Shown here: piece by piece, positions 1 to 13,300 of the stretch
Layout: each line of letters opens with the position of its first letter
How positions within the stretch are numbered: the stretch's first letter is position 1
From: Warburgia ugandensis
Lineage: Eukaryota; Streptophyta; Magnoliopsida; Canellales; Canellaceae
Reading direction: 5' to 3'
DNA: 64,000 nt
Assembly (NCBI GenBank): GCA_035236585.1
Contig: CP141135.1
Location: 2,266,001-2,330,000 of the forward strand
Made by a program: the position numbers and the translations under genes
The notes under the pieces: model-generated
What the model saw: the letters and a program-made list of their open reading frames with translations, nothing else
Databases searched by the model: none
Told to the model about the DNA's origin: nothing

Positions 1-291
1 CGGACGTCACTTCTATCCTGCTTAAGAATGCATTAAGAAATGCACAGAAAGAACTTTGTCTTGACCATTCTAGTTATGTTCTTTGTTAATCATCTCACAT
101 TTACCATAGCCTGCTGAAATACAAGCATAGTCACAGCCCGTTTATGCATAGAAAGTAATTTTGGACTAAGAAGTTATGAACTTTTTCTGTAATTCATTTA
201 GCAGTTTTGCATTCCTATTAGTACCAAAGATTACAATGTAAGTTGGGTTCTTATTTGTGAGATGACTGATTCTATTGCGAATGTTGTCAAG

Positions 292-3200
292 GTCATGAAG
301 ATTGATCTTCTCTGCCTTGAGTCTGTTGCGAAATTTGCTGAAGCATGGAATGCACGCGGAGCTCCTCTGCATGTTTTGATCAATAATGCTGGGGTTTTCT
401 CAATAGGAGGTCGGTATGGATCACAAATTTGCTTTTTATAAATTTCCTCCTGTTTTCTGCTTATTAGTTTATACTCATAGTTCTGAGTTCCTTATAATTA
501 ACAAATATCGTGATTGCTAATACATTATGTTTGCTTATTATCTCTGTCCCCCAGGATAGTGAGAGCTTTTTGTTCCTTTCAATTTATAGGTTTCTATGGT
601 TTTCTAGTTGATCTTCACGTTCAAGGTAACTTGTCCTAGCAGCAGCTAAAGAATAAGTTAAAATACAGGAAGTTGATCATTAAAGTCATTTTGTTGTTCA
701 GGAAGTATGTTTGGGCAGGAAGGGTGATTCTTGGAAGAGTTATTCTACTGGTTAGGTTATTCTTTGTAAGTTGAATAGTTGTGAGCCCTTAGAGAACAAC
801 TAAGCATAATTCAGCAGCTTCTAGATTATTGGTGCACTAGAATTTTACAGGATTCTCTCTGTGTCAGCTTGGTCCTAGAAAAAGGAAATGTTAGAAGATT
901 AGAAAACTCCATGCACGTATGGGAAGCCATAAGAAATGCATGGAGCCGAAAATTATGCCATTAAATATGCTACCCTCTTTCTTCATGTGTTATTTGAGCA
1001 CCCTATGATGGAAAGTCCATCATTCTCAGCAATCAAGAGGTTCATGTAATGAGTAGGTAGTGATGACAGATTTTTGACATCTCATGCATTTTTACATTTG
1101 AAGGGGAGCCTTGGCGCAAAGGTAAAAGTTGTCATCATGTGACCTTGAGGTCACGGGTTCAAGACATGGAAACAGCCTCTTGCAAAATGCAAGGTAAGGC
1201 TGTGTACTTTAGCCCCATGTGGTCTGCCCCTTCCCTGGACCCCACATAGGAGGGAGCTTCGTGCACTGCGACTGCCCCCTATGCACTTTTACATTTATAT
1301 ACATTTGTAAGCAGTTAATAAGAAAGTCAATGGAAATAAAATATCCCAACTGAGATATTATGCATCCAAAAGGTATTGTGGCTGATTAAACCAAAAACAA
1401 GAAAGAGCATTTTACACAAGGCCCAACAGACCTACTTTAGTTTGAAAGCTTACCCAGAAATGAAATAAATTCACTAAATTCTGCATAAATCATAGTGATA
1501 CTGCATTCCAAAATTTTCTAATGATAGAGCTCTTGAGATCCCATTATAGCGTCAACATGGTGTTTTAGATGCTTTCAAGATTACTTTGCACTTTGGTCAA
1601 TCCTTTTTCGTTTCTTCAAAATCTTTTCTGCATTATGGGCTTGCTCTTGTACTTTGCTTTAGTTCTAGAATAGAAAGACACTAGTTCTTCAGTTTATACT
1701 TCATGTGATCTTAAAATCTACTTCAAAACCGGCTTGTTCCTCCATACTTACCTCTATATCATGACTAGTGACCATCTGAGAAAAAGTTTAAACAACATTT
1801 TTGCCACTTTCTCGAGGTCATGTCCACAAAGAGTCTATAAGTTTGAAGCCCAAGAAGAATGAATACTTCTTGTTTGCCTCTTTGCAGCCTTATGAAATTC
1901 CCCTCATCATTTTTTAGAAGCGGCCAAATATTTCAAATATGATTTTCCAAAGAATACTTTTGAGATTGGATCCATCTCCTGGATAGTCTTGAAAAATCAA
2001 AGTTAATAGAAGTCATGAAGTTTCTGCAGGAAACACCTTTTTTTTCAGAATTTATACTCACAGGAGCATTTTTTATTTCCATTTACTCATTCTCAAAAAT
2101 AGCACTTGAAATGGTGAATTAGCATCTCCAGTTTATAATTCGTTATAGACGGGTCTTAACTTTAGCTTGCTTTTTCTTTATCCAAGAACTGGAAACTGTC
2201 TAAAATCTTTTCTTTTTGTATTTTACTTGATTTAATTTCACTTGGAAAATCTATTGGTCAAATTGTATTAATATACATGTTTCTTACTCTTTGAGACTGT
2301 TTTCTTTCTATGAGTAATGTGATACATGACAGTTGTCTGTTATTTCTGTAGCATATAAGTCCATGACTCCAACTTATTTAGATCTTGCTCATTTCAGAGC
2401 CTCAACGTTTGACCAAGGATGGATATGAAGAACACATGCAAGTGAACCATCTAGCCCCAGCCCTCTTGTCATTACTGCTTTTTCCGTCCTTAATTAAAGG
2501 CTCTCCGAGCCGACTAATTAATATGAACTCTATTGTAAGTGCCTTAGTCATGTTATATTTAACTGGGTTTTTTCTGATATTTAGCTTCTTTCCTGTGAAA
2601 TTATAAAATATTATATACTTAAAATTGCTGGCTTGTTACTTTCTTGAGTGCCAATCTTAGAGTTGCATTTGAAAATGACATTCCTATGCTCAACTTTTAA
2701 TTTCCATAGTCCTTTAGGAAGCATGGATACTTTAACTTTCCCAGGTCCAACTACCTACGTGCAATACAGATACATCATCATCAAGACCCTATCCCTATTA
2801 GGGTTTAGTCACATGAATCTTGTTCCTCCATTCCCCTCTATTAAGTGTCATGGCTTCATTCAGTCCAACAGTTTTTAAATCTTTTCTGACCACTTTTATC
2901 CATGTTTTATTCAGCCCCTTTTAGAGCCTTCACTTGGATCGTATCGCTACTTCTAACTGGTGCTGTTTTCAGAATACAAATACATGTTCATAAATAAATT
3001 AATGGAGTTGGGGTTGTTTCTCCGCTTCTATAATTACAATGTCCTAATTCACTTGAAGACCTGAAGCAGGACTTCTTGGATTGAGAATGTCCACGGAGTT
3101 ATCTTGTCAGTTTGGTATTATGAATTTATGAGGCCAAACTTCAGTATCAATGCATTTTCTGGCAATGAAATAATCTTTTGGAAGTCTTCCTCAAACGTAT

Positions 3201-5550
3201 CTCACTCTAGTGGTGAAAATAAGGAAATATTGTTTTCTACTGATATTTCATCTGCAAAGGCCTTCTGCCCCAGTTGTTGGCAGAAAAAAGGCACCTCCTC
3301 TGTCAACTCTAGGTTATGGCTCCAAGGTCAGCACCCTCCATCATGTTAGGAGTATCTGTGAATGTTTTACTTCATAAAATTGTTTGCTTGTACCAAAAAT
3401 AAAGAAAAAGTAAATTTCATCTGTGGACGAAATGTCTAAATTTAAAGTTTGAAATCTGGAGAGCTAGGTACAATTGTACAATCACAAGGGTAATTTAGTT
3501 AATTAGAATATAAAACTATTTGGTCAGATTAAAATCTATATTTAACTTCTGCTTCTTGTTCTATGCAGATGCATTATATTGGCTTTGTTGATACAGAAGA
3601 TATGAATATAGTTTCTGGAAAAAGAAAATACACCAGTGCTATGGGATATGCAAATAGTAAGCTTGCACAGGTGTGGCATACCTTACTTTCAGTGCAGTAG
3701 TGACTTGGATACTGTTTCTTGTACTACATGAGATTTAAGTAGTAGGAAGCTGTAATGGTATTTTGAATTTCAGGTCATGTTTACCAGCATCCTTCATAGG
3801 CGACTACCTGCTGAGGCTGGCATCAATGTTTTATGCGTATCACCAGGAATTGTCCATACAAATGTTGTGAGTCTCAATATTCACAAAAGCTGTACTGAAA
3901 AAATGTTGTAATGCTAATATTCGTAAAGATCAAATTGACACATAAAGATGAAGATTCTTAGCTTACCAATTGTAGTCTCCTAAAGCTTAGAAGATTCTCA
4001 ACTTATGGATAAAACATAAATGCATTTTATCTCTTTATTTTCAGCTAGTCAGAAAAATGTTTAATGAAATAAGAAGTGTAATTCTCAAAGGACCATTTCC
4101 TGTGTATAAAGATATGTTACGTCCACATACGTATACGTAAAGTGGTGTGTCAGATTATACACAACACAAATATGTAGTGTGTATGATGTGCTCATAGACA
4201 TGGATGAACATATTTGTCCAAGGTTCACTTGTTGAAAGATCAATCCAGTAGTTCTATGGGGTATTGCTGTGGATGGCCCTAACACCAATCTCTGGCTCTT
4301 TAGATGATTCCAGTCCTTTGATGTTCAATCTTTATTGATGTTTATGGACTGCTACCATTTATTTTCATTGTCTATCAAAGGTGAAGATTGCAGGCTTAAC
4401 TTGGTAATGTTAACTGGGGCTACTTTTAGTGTGTAGTTGCACCTCTATAACATGACCTAGCAAATAAATGCCTTATGTTGTTCTTTGAAAAGAAAATGTC
4501 CGCATTTATCACACGAGATCTTATATGTGCATGCATATTTGCAAATACTAGGATCACAAAGATCATAAAACTTAAAGATGGCTGTTTGGATCCTCGATAA
4601 CAGTCCATGGATGAGTTATCTGTGCATAGGGGCTATTTGCAATGGGATTAAATAACCAGGAAAAGTCTTCACTGTTCCAGACAGCTTAATCCATGATTCT
4701 ATTCATGTTGACAACCCCATAGTGATTTTCTCTCCCGCTAGCCTTAAAAACATGATAGAATCATTCAGGGAGAAACTACCAGAGGTATTGCATATGTTTG
4801 AATAAATCTTATGCATGTTTCAGGGCTTTCCATAACAAGGGATAAGATCACTCTATATGGTAATCTAGTATGTTATCCCCATACCAAACAGCCCCAGAGG
4901 CATCACATTGTTCCCCAGTTGTATTGTTAGATGGCTTCGAAACTGTAGAAAACTATGGGTCAGTTAGGTTCCATGGTTAGATATCTACTGTTATTTATTT
5001 TTAAACTACATTATGAGGACTTGCCAGATATATCTGTTTGCACTTTGTAAGCTTGAACTCTGTCAACCCAAGTCTGTTGTAAATGCAGGCAAGAGATCTT
5101 CCGAGAGTTATTCAAGCAGCTTATCATCTAATTCCCTATTTCATTTTTAGTGCTCAAGAAGGTGAGTGTTTTCAAATGGCACCAAACTTGATACTACCTT
5201 GCTTTTGGAGCTCCTTGCATGTTTTCTTACCCAGGTAAACTACGCTATAAGGTGACTGTTTTCAAATGGGTCCATGGCTTGATGCAGGTTCACGAAGTGC
5301 TCTTTTTGCAGCCACCGATGACCAGGTCCCAGAATATTGCGGGGTGTTGAAGGCGGACGAATGGCCCGTCTGTCCCTACATCTCACACGAATGTAGGCCA
5401 ATGAATCCATCCGAAGAAGCCCATAATTTAGAAATGTCTCAAAAGGTGTGGGAGAAGACACTGGAGATGATTGGGCTTCCTTCTGATGCTCTAGAAAAGC
5501 TTCTGGAAGGGGAAGCAGTTCAATGCCGCTATGCGCTTGATGAAGAATAA
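292..5550 (+). CDS. FEY: FEY-type short-chain dehydrogenase/reductase, 5'-partial
   Basis: This is a Rossmann-fold NAD(P)-dependent oxidoreductase of the classical SDR family; the order and wording of its conserved blocks match the plant FOREVER YOUNG (FEY) protein, linked to shoot meristem and leaf development in Arabidopsis. The substrate is unknown. Visible exons: about 292-409, 2398-2534, 3569-3670, 3774-3866, 5089-5161 and 5288-5550 (TAA), all with GT/AG borders and matching phases, giving about 261 C-terminal residues. Motifs: LINNAG at 376-393, the VNHLAP asparagine and INMNS serine in the second exon, and YANSK (the YxxxK catalytic pair) in the third. The tail ends CRYALDEE. The N-terminal TGxxxGIG cofactor loop lies left of the window. 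The start of the first visible exon is uncertain (AG at 290-291 is the likely acceptor). A polyadenylation-like AATAAA lies at 5561. Family assignment is secure; the FEY name rests on remembered similarity. Confidence 0.88.
410..2397 (+). other. FEY intron carrying an Au SINE
   Basis: This phase-1 intron has donor GTCGGT and acceptor TTTCAG. Apart from the SINE at 1103-1280 I see only AT-rich unique sequence and no second coding block. Confidence 0.8.
1103..1280 (+). mobile_element. Au-type SINE (tRNA-derived), copy 1
   Basis: It begins GGGGAGCCTTGGCGCAAAGG (Pol III box A region). Box B GGGTTCAAG follows the GTGACCTTGAGGTCAC palindrome, then the conserved body AACAGCCTCTTGCAAAATGC and the end GCTTCGTGCACTGCGACTGCCCC. 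This order matches the plant Au SINE family. Imperfect 15-bp target duplications flank it (1085-1099 TGCATTTTTACATTT and 1282-1296 TGCACTTTTACATTT), which shows it inserted by retroposition. It lies in a FEY intron in the sense direction. Confidence 0.9.
2776..2972 (-). mobile_element. 5'-truncated RTE LINE 3' fragment in a FEY intron
   Basis: About 197 bp match the 3' end of the RTE LINE at 13,430-16,521, including the remnant of its trinucleotide tail (CATCATCATC at the left edge). It is flanked by 13-bp target duplications with one mismatch, AATACAGATACAT at 2763-2775 and AATACAAATACAT at 2973-2985. It is therefore an independent, severely 5'-truncated target-primed insertion. Confidence 0.85.
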
Positions 5551-7346
5551 GTAATTCCATAATAAATTGATTGATTCTCAGAGCCTGACTGCCCATCATT
5601 AGCAGGAGCCTGAAGTGATGATTTACTACAAAGATGCGTCGTTATGCTTCGAACTATGTACATTGAAGATCATTTTTATGGGAAGAAGTTCAAAATTTTG
5701 GATTCCCTATGATTTTCTCCCTTTGGAGTGACTTTACATGTGGAAGCAGCACATGTATAGGAATGTTCCCAAGATGGCTTTACAACTACCAAATTCGTGC
5801 ATGGTGATATTACATCGATTTTACGACATGGATCGAGTTCCGTTTGAACCATTTTAGCTGTTGGAAGTTGATTTCTTTGTAGTTGGTCTGATTCATAGGA
5901 TGATCCTGGATAGGACGGTTGACGCCGTCGATTTTTTCACACTACAATCTTGAAAACGTTCTCTGTTTAACAGTTCTTTTCTTGTTGATAGCCCCGTTCT
6001 CTCTTCACTAGGAGCGACTGTATTTCCTCTTCACCAAGCACATCAAATGGTAATAAAGGGTTCTCTTTGGGCATTTATTGTTCCTTTTCCAATTTCGAAA
6101 GATAAAATTTGGAAGAGCAAAGTTACCGAAAGTTTCTAATGCTTTTTGGAACTTGCCACAAATTGCCATGAACATTATTTCAAGAGCTTTAGTAGCAGCA
6201 GCTGCAAAAGGAGCTGAACAAGCAATGGCAATCCAAGGGCACAGAGACAGAGACTAAAGTTCCCACTCACGACCCATGTAACAAGCCACCCCTAGCGTAG
6301 AAACGATTAGTTCATAAGTACCACTGTCATACAGTCATTAATCAATCGCTTACCATATTGCACCAATATCAGTGATTGGGATTATACAAACATTTATGGA
6401 TTCGACTTGAACAGAGATAATAACGCCGAATCTGCCTGGTTCGAAAATCCAAATATCCATGCACTGAAAGTCTCGTGCATCTGGCGATTCTGTTTCTGTA
6501 AAAGCTCAGGATTCTCATAACTACTCTTTGATACTTAAAGTGATTCATTCTAAGGCGCAGGTCCCAGGTATGGTCATCCTAAGAAGAAGAGTGAACAGTG
6601 CAGAACATTTCTCAGACAGCCAGCATTGATTTGGAAGTGTTCACATCCCAAAGAAAAACGTTTCAATAAACATCTCAGACTCATGCAGAAGAACTGATGC
6701 TCTTTCATTAGTTCCTGTAAGAAAGCTGAGACTAATAGCTTCTTGCAGGAACAATTTCTAGCTCCTAAAAGAATTCTTGGTAGACACAGAACAGTTTCCA
6801 GAAGCAGCCATAACTGCCAGAGAAAACTGGTTGCCCCAGACCACCACACAAAATCTCTTAAAGAGAAATTAAGTTGTACCAATTGCAACATCAATTCCAT
6901 TCAAATGCAAGGTAAATATTTTTACATGACTATCGACTGAGTACGTCCATATCTTGGGTCTTTTGATTCTGTCTGTCCTAGATTGTGGCTTACAATCTCC
7001 AAGAGTACAATCAAGGACAAGGCAATAACTAAAGGGCCACAGAACCTTCTTGATTAAGCAAGGAACTGAAACAATATATACCAGAGTAATAACACAACTT
7101 TTGGCAACAGATTGATGACCAAACCGGATGATTGGTATATCTGACTTTATCTTAAAATATGAAGTTTGCTATGACTTAGCTTTAATGGTTCCATAATATA
7201 CACGAATAAATTGCTGTTGTCAATTAAGATGCAGAAAAGAGAGCAAGGCTTCTGCTTCATTCTTTCACTATGAACAAGGGGCTCGAATAAAACAAGAACA
7301 CCAAAGGAATAGGTAGAAGATAAAACCAGCAAAGAGTTATAGCTCC
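5551..7346. other. Convergent intergenic region between FEY and TFIIIC
   Basis: This holds the FEY 3' UTR (AATAAA at 5561, another at about 6051) and the 3' flank of the minus-strand TFIIIC gene. The longest frame (6574-6900, minus) has no recognisable domain and no flanking splice or conservation signal. I see no gene here. Confidence 0.6.
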
Positions 7347-10300
7347 TTAAAGCAAGGATGTACTCATTGGATTTGCAAATAAATGCTTCCGGCAAACAGA
7401 CACTGGTTTATTGAAGGGATGCCCAATAATACCTCCTAATATTGCTGGGGGTCCACTTGAAGTATTCTGCTGTATCTCCTTGACAGTAAAGTGATTATCT
7501 AGAACCAACAGTTCCAACAGCTTTCTGCAGCTCTGAGGATTCAGCACTTCCATTCGTTGGACAAGGTCATCCTCCAATATACCAGGATTTTGCATCATGA
7601 TCCCAAGAACACGACGTGTAAGTGCCTTATATACTATGGTGTTGAGACTGCCATCTCCGTTCAGCCATGGTAATATTGGCCATCGCACATGTGAATCAGC
7701 CGGACTGGTGATCATATCTTCAAGTCTAATATTCTCATCATTCAATGGAATTTCGTCGCATGTTTCATCACTGTTATTTCGCAAATCAAGAATGGTTACT
7801 TTATGCCCCTCACAGAGAGTGATGGCAGTTTCATTCTGTAAAGTGCAGCCATGTTCATTGCTTTGTTGTGGAAGGATAATAGAGCTCTCCTCATTTACTG
7901 TTTGAGGCTTCATGTAGGAGACTGGCTGAACATCTTGATAGTGATCAATGCTTGTGCCAAGAAGATATTTAGATCCATATGAAGCATCAACTGCACGGAT
8001 GCAATCATATGCATTAACCTGTATAGACCTCCACATTAGCAAGTTAAGGAAAAGTATCAATTTCAGAAATCCAGTGGGATGTTTTAAAGGAATACAGGCA
8101 AAGCTCTAAGAAGATAAAAAATGAATGAATATGCAATCTGATCATCAATGAGAAAAGCATTCTATCTCATCAATTTTATTTATTTCAAACATAGTCCATA
8201 TATGATTGATGTTCCACTAATTCTCCTGTAGTAAGAAAACTAATGCCAATTTCATCAATACTAGAAAAATCAACATGAGACAGGGAGTTTCATTCTGGTA
8301 TTCCTCAGGTTTAAATGCCTATGCTCCTTCAGAGCATAAATAGTGATACTTAAGGTTTCAATAAAGGAGAGGTGCTCAGGGGACAATTAAGGAGTCACAT
8401 GCACTGTAGTAGGGAAATAGTTTCACATCTTGATACAGCAAAGGCAAAAACCACATGAATGACATTACAGTAAAGATTGGTACAATGTCCCATAGAAAAT
8501 GGTAACAGTAACATATATAGGTCATTCACAGTCCAATAAGTAATAATCACAAAATATGCTGAAAAGTTTGAGGCTAATATTTCACAAATTAAAGCATCCT
8601 TAGATTGTACCTTTATAACTAGACCAAATACTTGAAGCATTTCTATGATCATTTCGGCCATTTTTATTTCCACCATTACATTCACTTGTGAAACTTCTTC
8701 CATGTTCAACCCTTGGTCACCTGCTCTATGAATAGCCATGTGAATATCCTTGAAGAGCTCAGGACAAAAGGAAACCTCTTGTCGCCCACCAGAAGGTGTT
8801 GGAGTCATGTGTTCAGCATAGCTAGTAATAGCTTCCCACAGGGTCTCATCTGAAGGGGCAGTTGCTGCAGAACTACTACCACCAGTACCATGCCATCTGT
8901 TCAAATTGCAAGCAAGCGATGGAATCACAGTGGTTACAATATCATGACTTGATTTACTGTGAACAGGCTTAGCATATGAGCACGAACTACTTGGCTTCTC
9001 AATCTTGAAGAACTCCACAGCTTCAGCTCTTGACATTGTTCCACGGCTTATTGACACCATAAGACCAGGAAACCCTTTCTCTCGACGAGAATAACACTCA
9101 GCATCACTGGTCCAATGAGGCTTGCGCTTCTTAACCTTCTCACTGCTCAATGATTTCTCTCTATCGGATTTTCGCTTTAAACTCCTCGTCTCTTCAGCCT
9201 CTCCGACACCTTCATTTGGCAAGCGTGGTGATATGAAGATGTCTCCACAAGAAACTAGAGCAAACAGATGCATAATTTCACCACATTGTAAATCTACACT
9301 GAGATTTATCTTGTTCTCTATTAGGTCCTTTTCTCTTTTGTGGAGCCAGCTTGCAAAGCTAGCAGCTCTCTTTCCCGTGTTAGTTGGAAAAGGAGAAGAA
9401 GAAGCATTATGCCAGAATTTCTGAGAAAGTACATAAGGACTACTACCTTGCCCAATAACCATGAATTTCTTCTCTCGTAGGTAGTTAAAAGCGGCAAAGA
9501 GATCATGCTCGGAATAACGCCGTAAAGTTTGTGCCAGCATTGTTGGCACTCCAGGTGCTACTGAGGAACTCAAGAAAACCACCTTCAGGAGCTCCACAGC
9601 GGTGGAGACTGCTAATGACTTAAATTCCTCTGCACCGACACTGACGCCTTCATTCAGAAGCTTAAGAAACTTCCCAGGAAGGCGATGACAATACCTCCTC
9701 CTAGATGAAGAAAACATACCCGAACTTTTATGCCGTTTTCTGACATGGTTGTGGATCTGTCTGCCAGGATTGGATGCTGAAATTAGTCCAGCTTCTTGGG
9801 GATTATGTGCTTGAACATCCGTATTTCTCCTATCATGTCGGGGAAGATCTGACCACTCCTTTTCAGGTCCTGAGCCAACCCTTTTAGGAGTCCCAAACTT
9901 GGCCATTTGTTTGCATTGAAGAACCTCATCCATTGCCAGCTTAACATTTTGGTCTTCAAAATCATCCCAGTGGTATTCCTGAGAATCCGATTTTAAACTA
10001 TTTTCAGGAACATCAAAAGTTTCTGTAGGACTTTTCGCAAATGACAAATCCTGAACAACATTCCCCGCATCAGCACAACTCGCAGATTCCTTCTCTTGTG
10101 TACACTCTAGTTGCTTAGCATATCGCTCGCTGAGCAGGTTACAAAGTTTCAGCACTGCTCTCCGGATATTCAAGTTACTGTTTAACATGGCCATTCTTTT
10201 CCTGCAAGTATCAGGAGGTGCTGGAAGGTCAGGAAGAGAAGCCCAATTAGCACGGGGATATTTTGCGCCAAGAGCAGCACGGTGTCTTGCATATTGAATC

Positions 10301-13300
10301 ACCAGTTGCCTGTCAGAATTTTCTGTCCATGCAAACTTTCTTCGTCGTGTCGATTTTAGTCTTGAAAAAGCACCATGACTGACAGTTGGACGATTCTCTC
10401 CATTTTCATCTGCTCCAAACTCTTCCCTAGCATAGGCTTGAGCATCCATGTCATATGCTTGCATATTAATATCTAGGTCTTCTGTCAATGTTTGGCCGTA
10501 AACATCTTGGTCCATACTTTTCAAATCATCATCGGATAGCCCAAGCATTCTTGGTCTACTTGAGTCTCTGGTATCAGCATCCGTTTTCACATACTTCAAT
10601 TCCTTTCTTGATGAAGATCTCCTCCTCTTTCGGCCACTTACTTCATGGTTTTTTGTTCCTTGAGGGAAATCTGCCTCTCCAGATTTTAGATCTCCTGGAG
10701 AGCGATGAAGACGTGATCGTTGCTTGTCTTGAGAGACACGAAGGACCTGTTCCAGTGTAAGATTTAAATCCCTAGCAATCTTTACGCATTCTTTGAAAGA
10801 AATCCTTTTATTTGGATCATCATTTCCCACACGCTTCAGGAGCTCAGCCCGTTGGTCGGCAGTCATAACCCGAATAGAAGTCCATGCTTTGAAAGAAGAA
10901 ATCTCATGAACAACTGACCCAGGATATGCATATAATGCTGCAGCAGGATCAGCAGCTGCATAATAGTACTCCAACGTCTTCCAATATGCATCGACAGCAT
11001 CCCTGTTCGACAAGACAAAATCATGTCTGATTCTTGGTCGAAGATCAGAAGAATTGACACTTAAAGTTGGTAGGGTTCTTGATAGAGGTTCCTCAATGTA
11101 AGGCTTGAGCTCCATTGCATATGTTAGAACAGCAGATGGAACACTTACTGATATCGCTGTTTGTCCTTCAGTAACCAGTCGAATCAACTTCATTCTACGT
11201 AAAATATCAATAACTGATGAGAGTCGAGCAGTTGCCTGAGTATTCATCAAATGCTGGTATTCCTCCATAGGAAGATCAGAGAGACACAATACATGCCTAC
11301 AACTCTCAACCAAATTCTCAAATTTGTGGGCTGACCCTACAACTTGTAAAAAAAGCTCAAATGGCATAGCCTTCAGTGCAGCATCCATTGCAAATAAGTT
11401 GCAAGTACTGTGAGGATTCTCCAGGTCATACCCACATTTCCCAGAGGATAAAGCATCATCCCAATCAGGCAAACTACTGAGGTGACCCCATAGAAAGTTA
11501 TGCAGCAGCTTTGCACGGACCATCTTTGCTGGAACAAATCCATTGGCACGCATGGACTCTGCTCTAACAGCTGGATCATCAGAAGGCACACGGTTTGATG
11601 TCCTTTTGACACCCGTGAGTACAGGCACAGATTGATCATTCTTTAATCGAGTTAATCCTTGGCCACGAATTTGCATATCAATAAGTCTCATTCTTTCATA
11701 AATTTGTTCGGGGGGTAAACTTTCAACAGATGGGTGCAGCACAACCTCTATCATACGGCTACGCCCACAGTTAGTCACAACAGGGACATTAACCTGAATA
11801 CATTTACACTGACCTTCTTGTTGAAGCTTTTTCAGAAGACGAGTCAGAGTTTTCCTAGCCATTGTAGTTGGTTTATCCTTCTCAAGGTCATCAAGCCATC
11901 TGTAAAGCTCAACTGCCAGAATGAACTTCTCCTCCTGCATGACAATGATATAAGCGTACACTACACGTAATAAGATACTTGAACACAAGCAGGAAGATAA
12001 TTAACCACATAAATTACATTGATAACTGAACGAGTGAACCTCACAGTGCTATCATATTAGTAGTGTTAGCCCCAAAGGTTTCAACATTGATATTTCAAAT
12101 TATTTTGAAGATAACAAAGCATTTATGCATTTATACTAACAATTATTTTTGAGTATGTGTTGAAGTAATTATTTAAATCAACATAAGACATCACAAATTT
12201 TATGAAGGATCAAAGATTGCTACAAGGCTCATGGCACAAGAAGCAAGCCTCATGCAAGAAAAGTCAAAGAAAGTCAAAATTGAAAACTTGAAGATTTAAT
12301 TCTCAAAGTTTATTTTTGAGATCATGTGCTTGTACGTGTAAATGGATATGAATATTGGCAAAGCACACATACACTCATGCATTTCATTATTACATATTTT
12401 TTCAGCATAAAAAATTATTTTTAAATTGAATTTTGATCATTTAAAGAAATAATATTTTACATTATTTAAATTATTTTTTATGATCAAATATTTATTAAAT
12501 TATGTCACACATGGTTCGAAATATTTATTGATCATGTCATAAAAATTTTATGTGCATTGGCAATTTTTAAAGACATGAAACAATTATTTTTAAGGAATAT
12601 TGATGATATATATATATATATATATATAATAAATTTACACCATATCTTATTCTTAGTGGGGAATATATGACACCAATGCATGCTTGTACTTCATGTTGTT
12701 GCACGCTAGTATTTGTCTCATGTGGGGAACATATGGCACCACTAATGCATGCTTGTACTTTATGTTGTTGCACATGCTAGTACTTGTCTCATGTGGGGAA
12801 CATAGTAAGGAACATATGACACCATTAATGCATGCTTGTACTTCATGTTGTTGCACATGCTAGTACTTGTCTCATGTGGAGAACATAGTGGGGAATATAT
12901 GACACCACTAATGCATGCTTCCGCCTCTACTAAGCCTCAAATTGTACTATAAAAGGAATCCTTCACCTCATTTTGCATCCATTCATTGCAAGAGAAATCA
13001 AGAGAGATTGAAAGCAAAAATACTCCAGAAAAATCAGCCTTGTTACTGCCCATATTTCTCTAGAAAAATCCTTCAAGCAGTGTTCTTCTTGAGTGATCAA
13101 AGAGCCAAACTTTTGCTACCATTTGCTGAAATTTTCAGAAGCTCTAAACTCCAGAAAATCACTTTAGTTGCTGCCCTTGTTTGGTCCAAAAAATTTCTTG
13201 GCAGTCCCACTTTGAGTGTTCAAAAAGTGCTATTACTTGTGTTCTTCATTGCTATACTTCCATACCTGCTAATCACACATAAAGCTTATTTTCTTTTGTT

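Noticed and set aside
5240..5599. 119-codon minus-strand frame
   Set aside because: It is antisense to the last FEY exon, which is clearly the real coding strand.
6574..6900. 108-codon minus-strand frame past the TFIIIC stop
   Set aside because: No domain, no splice link, odd composition; most likely UTR or intergenic chance.
8395..8610. Extension of TFIIIC exon 7 beyond LVIK
   Set aside because: The frame is open, but a GTACAA donor and in-phase exon 8 restore the family sequence; the extension has no match.
12656..12925. Regularly repeated units resembling a CRISPR array
   Set aside because: The units are contiguous tandem copies with no unique spacers, lie inside a plant LTR and have no cas genes.
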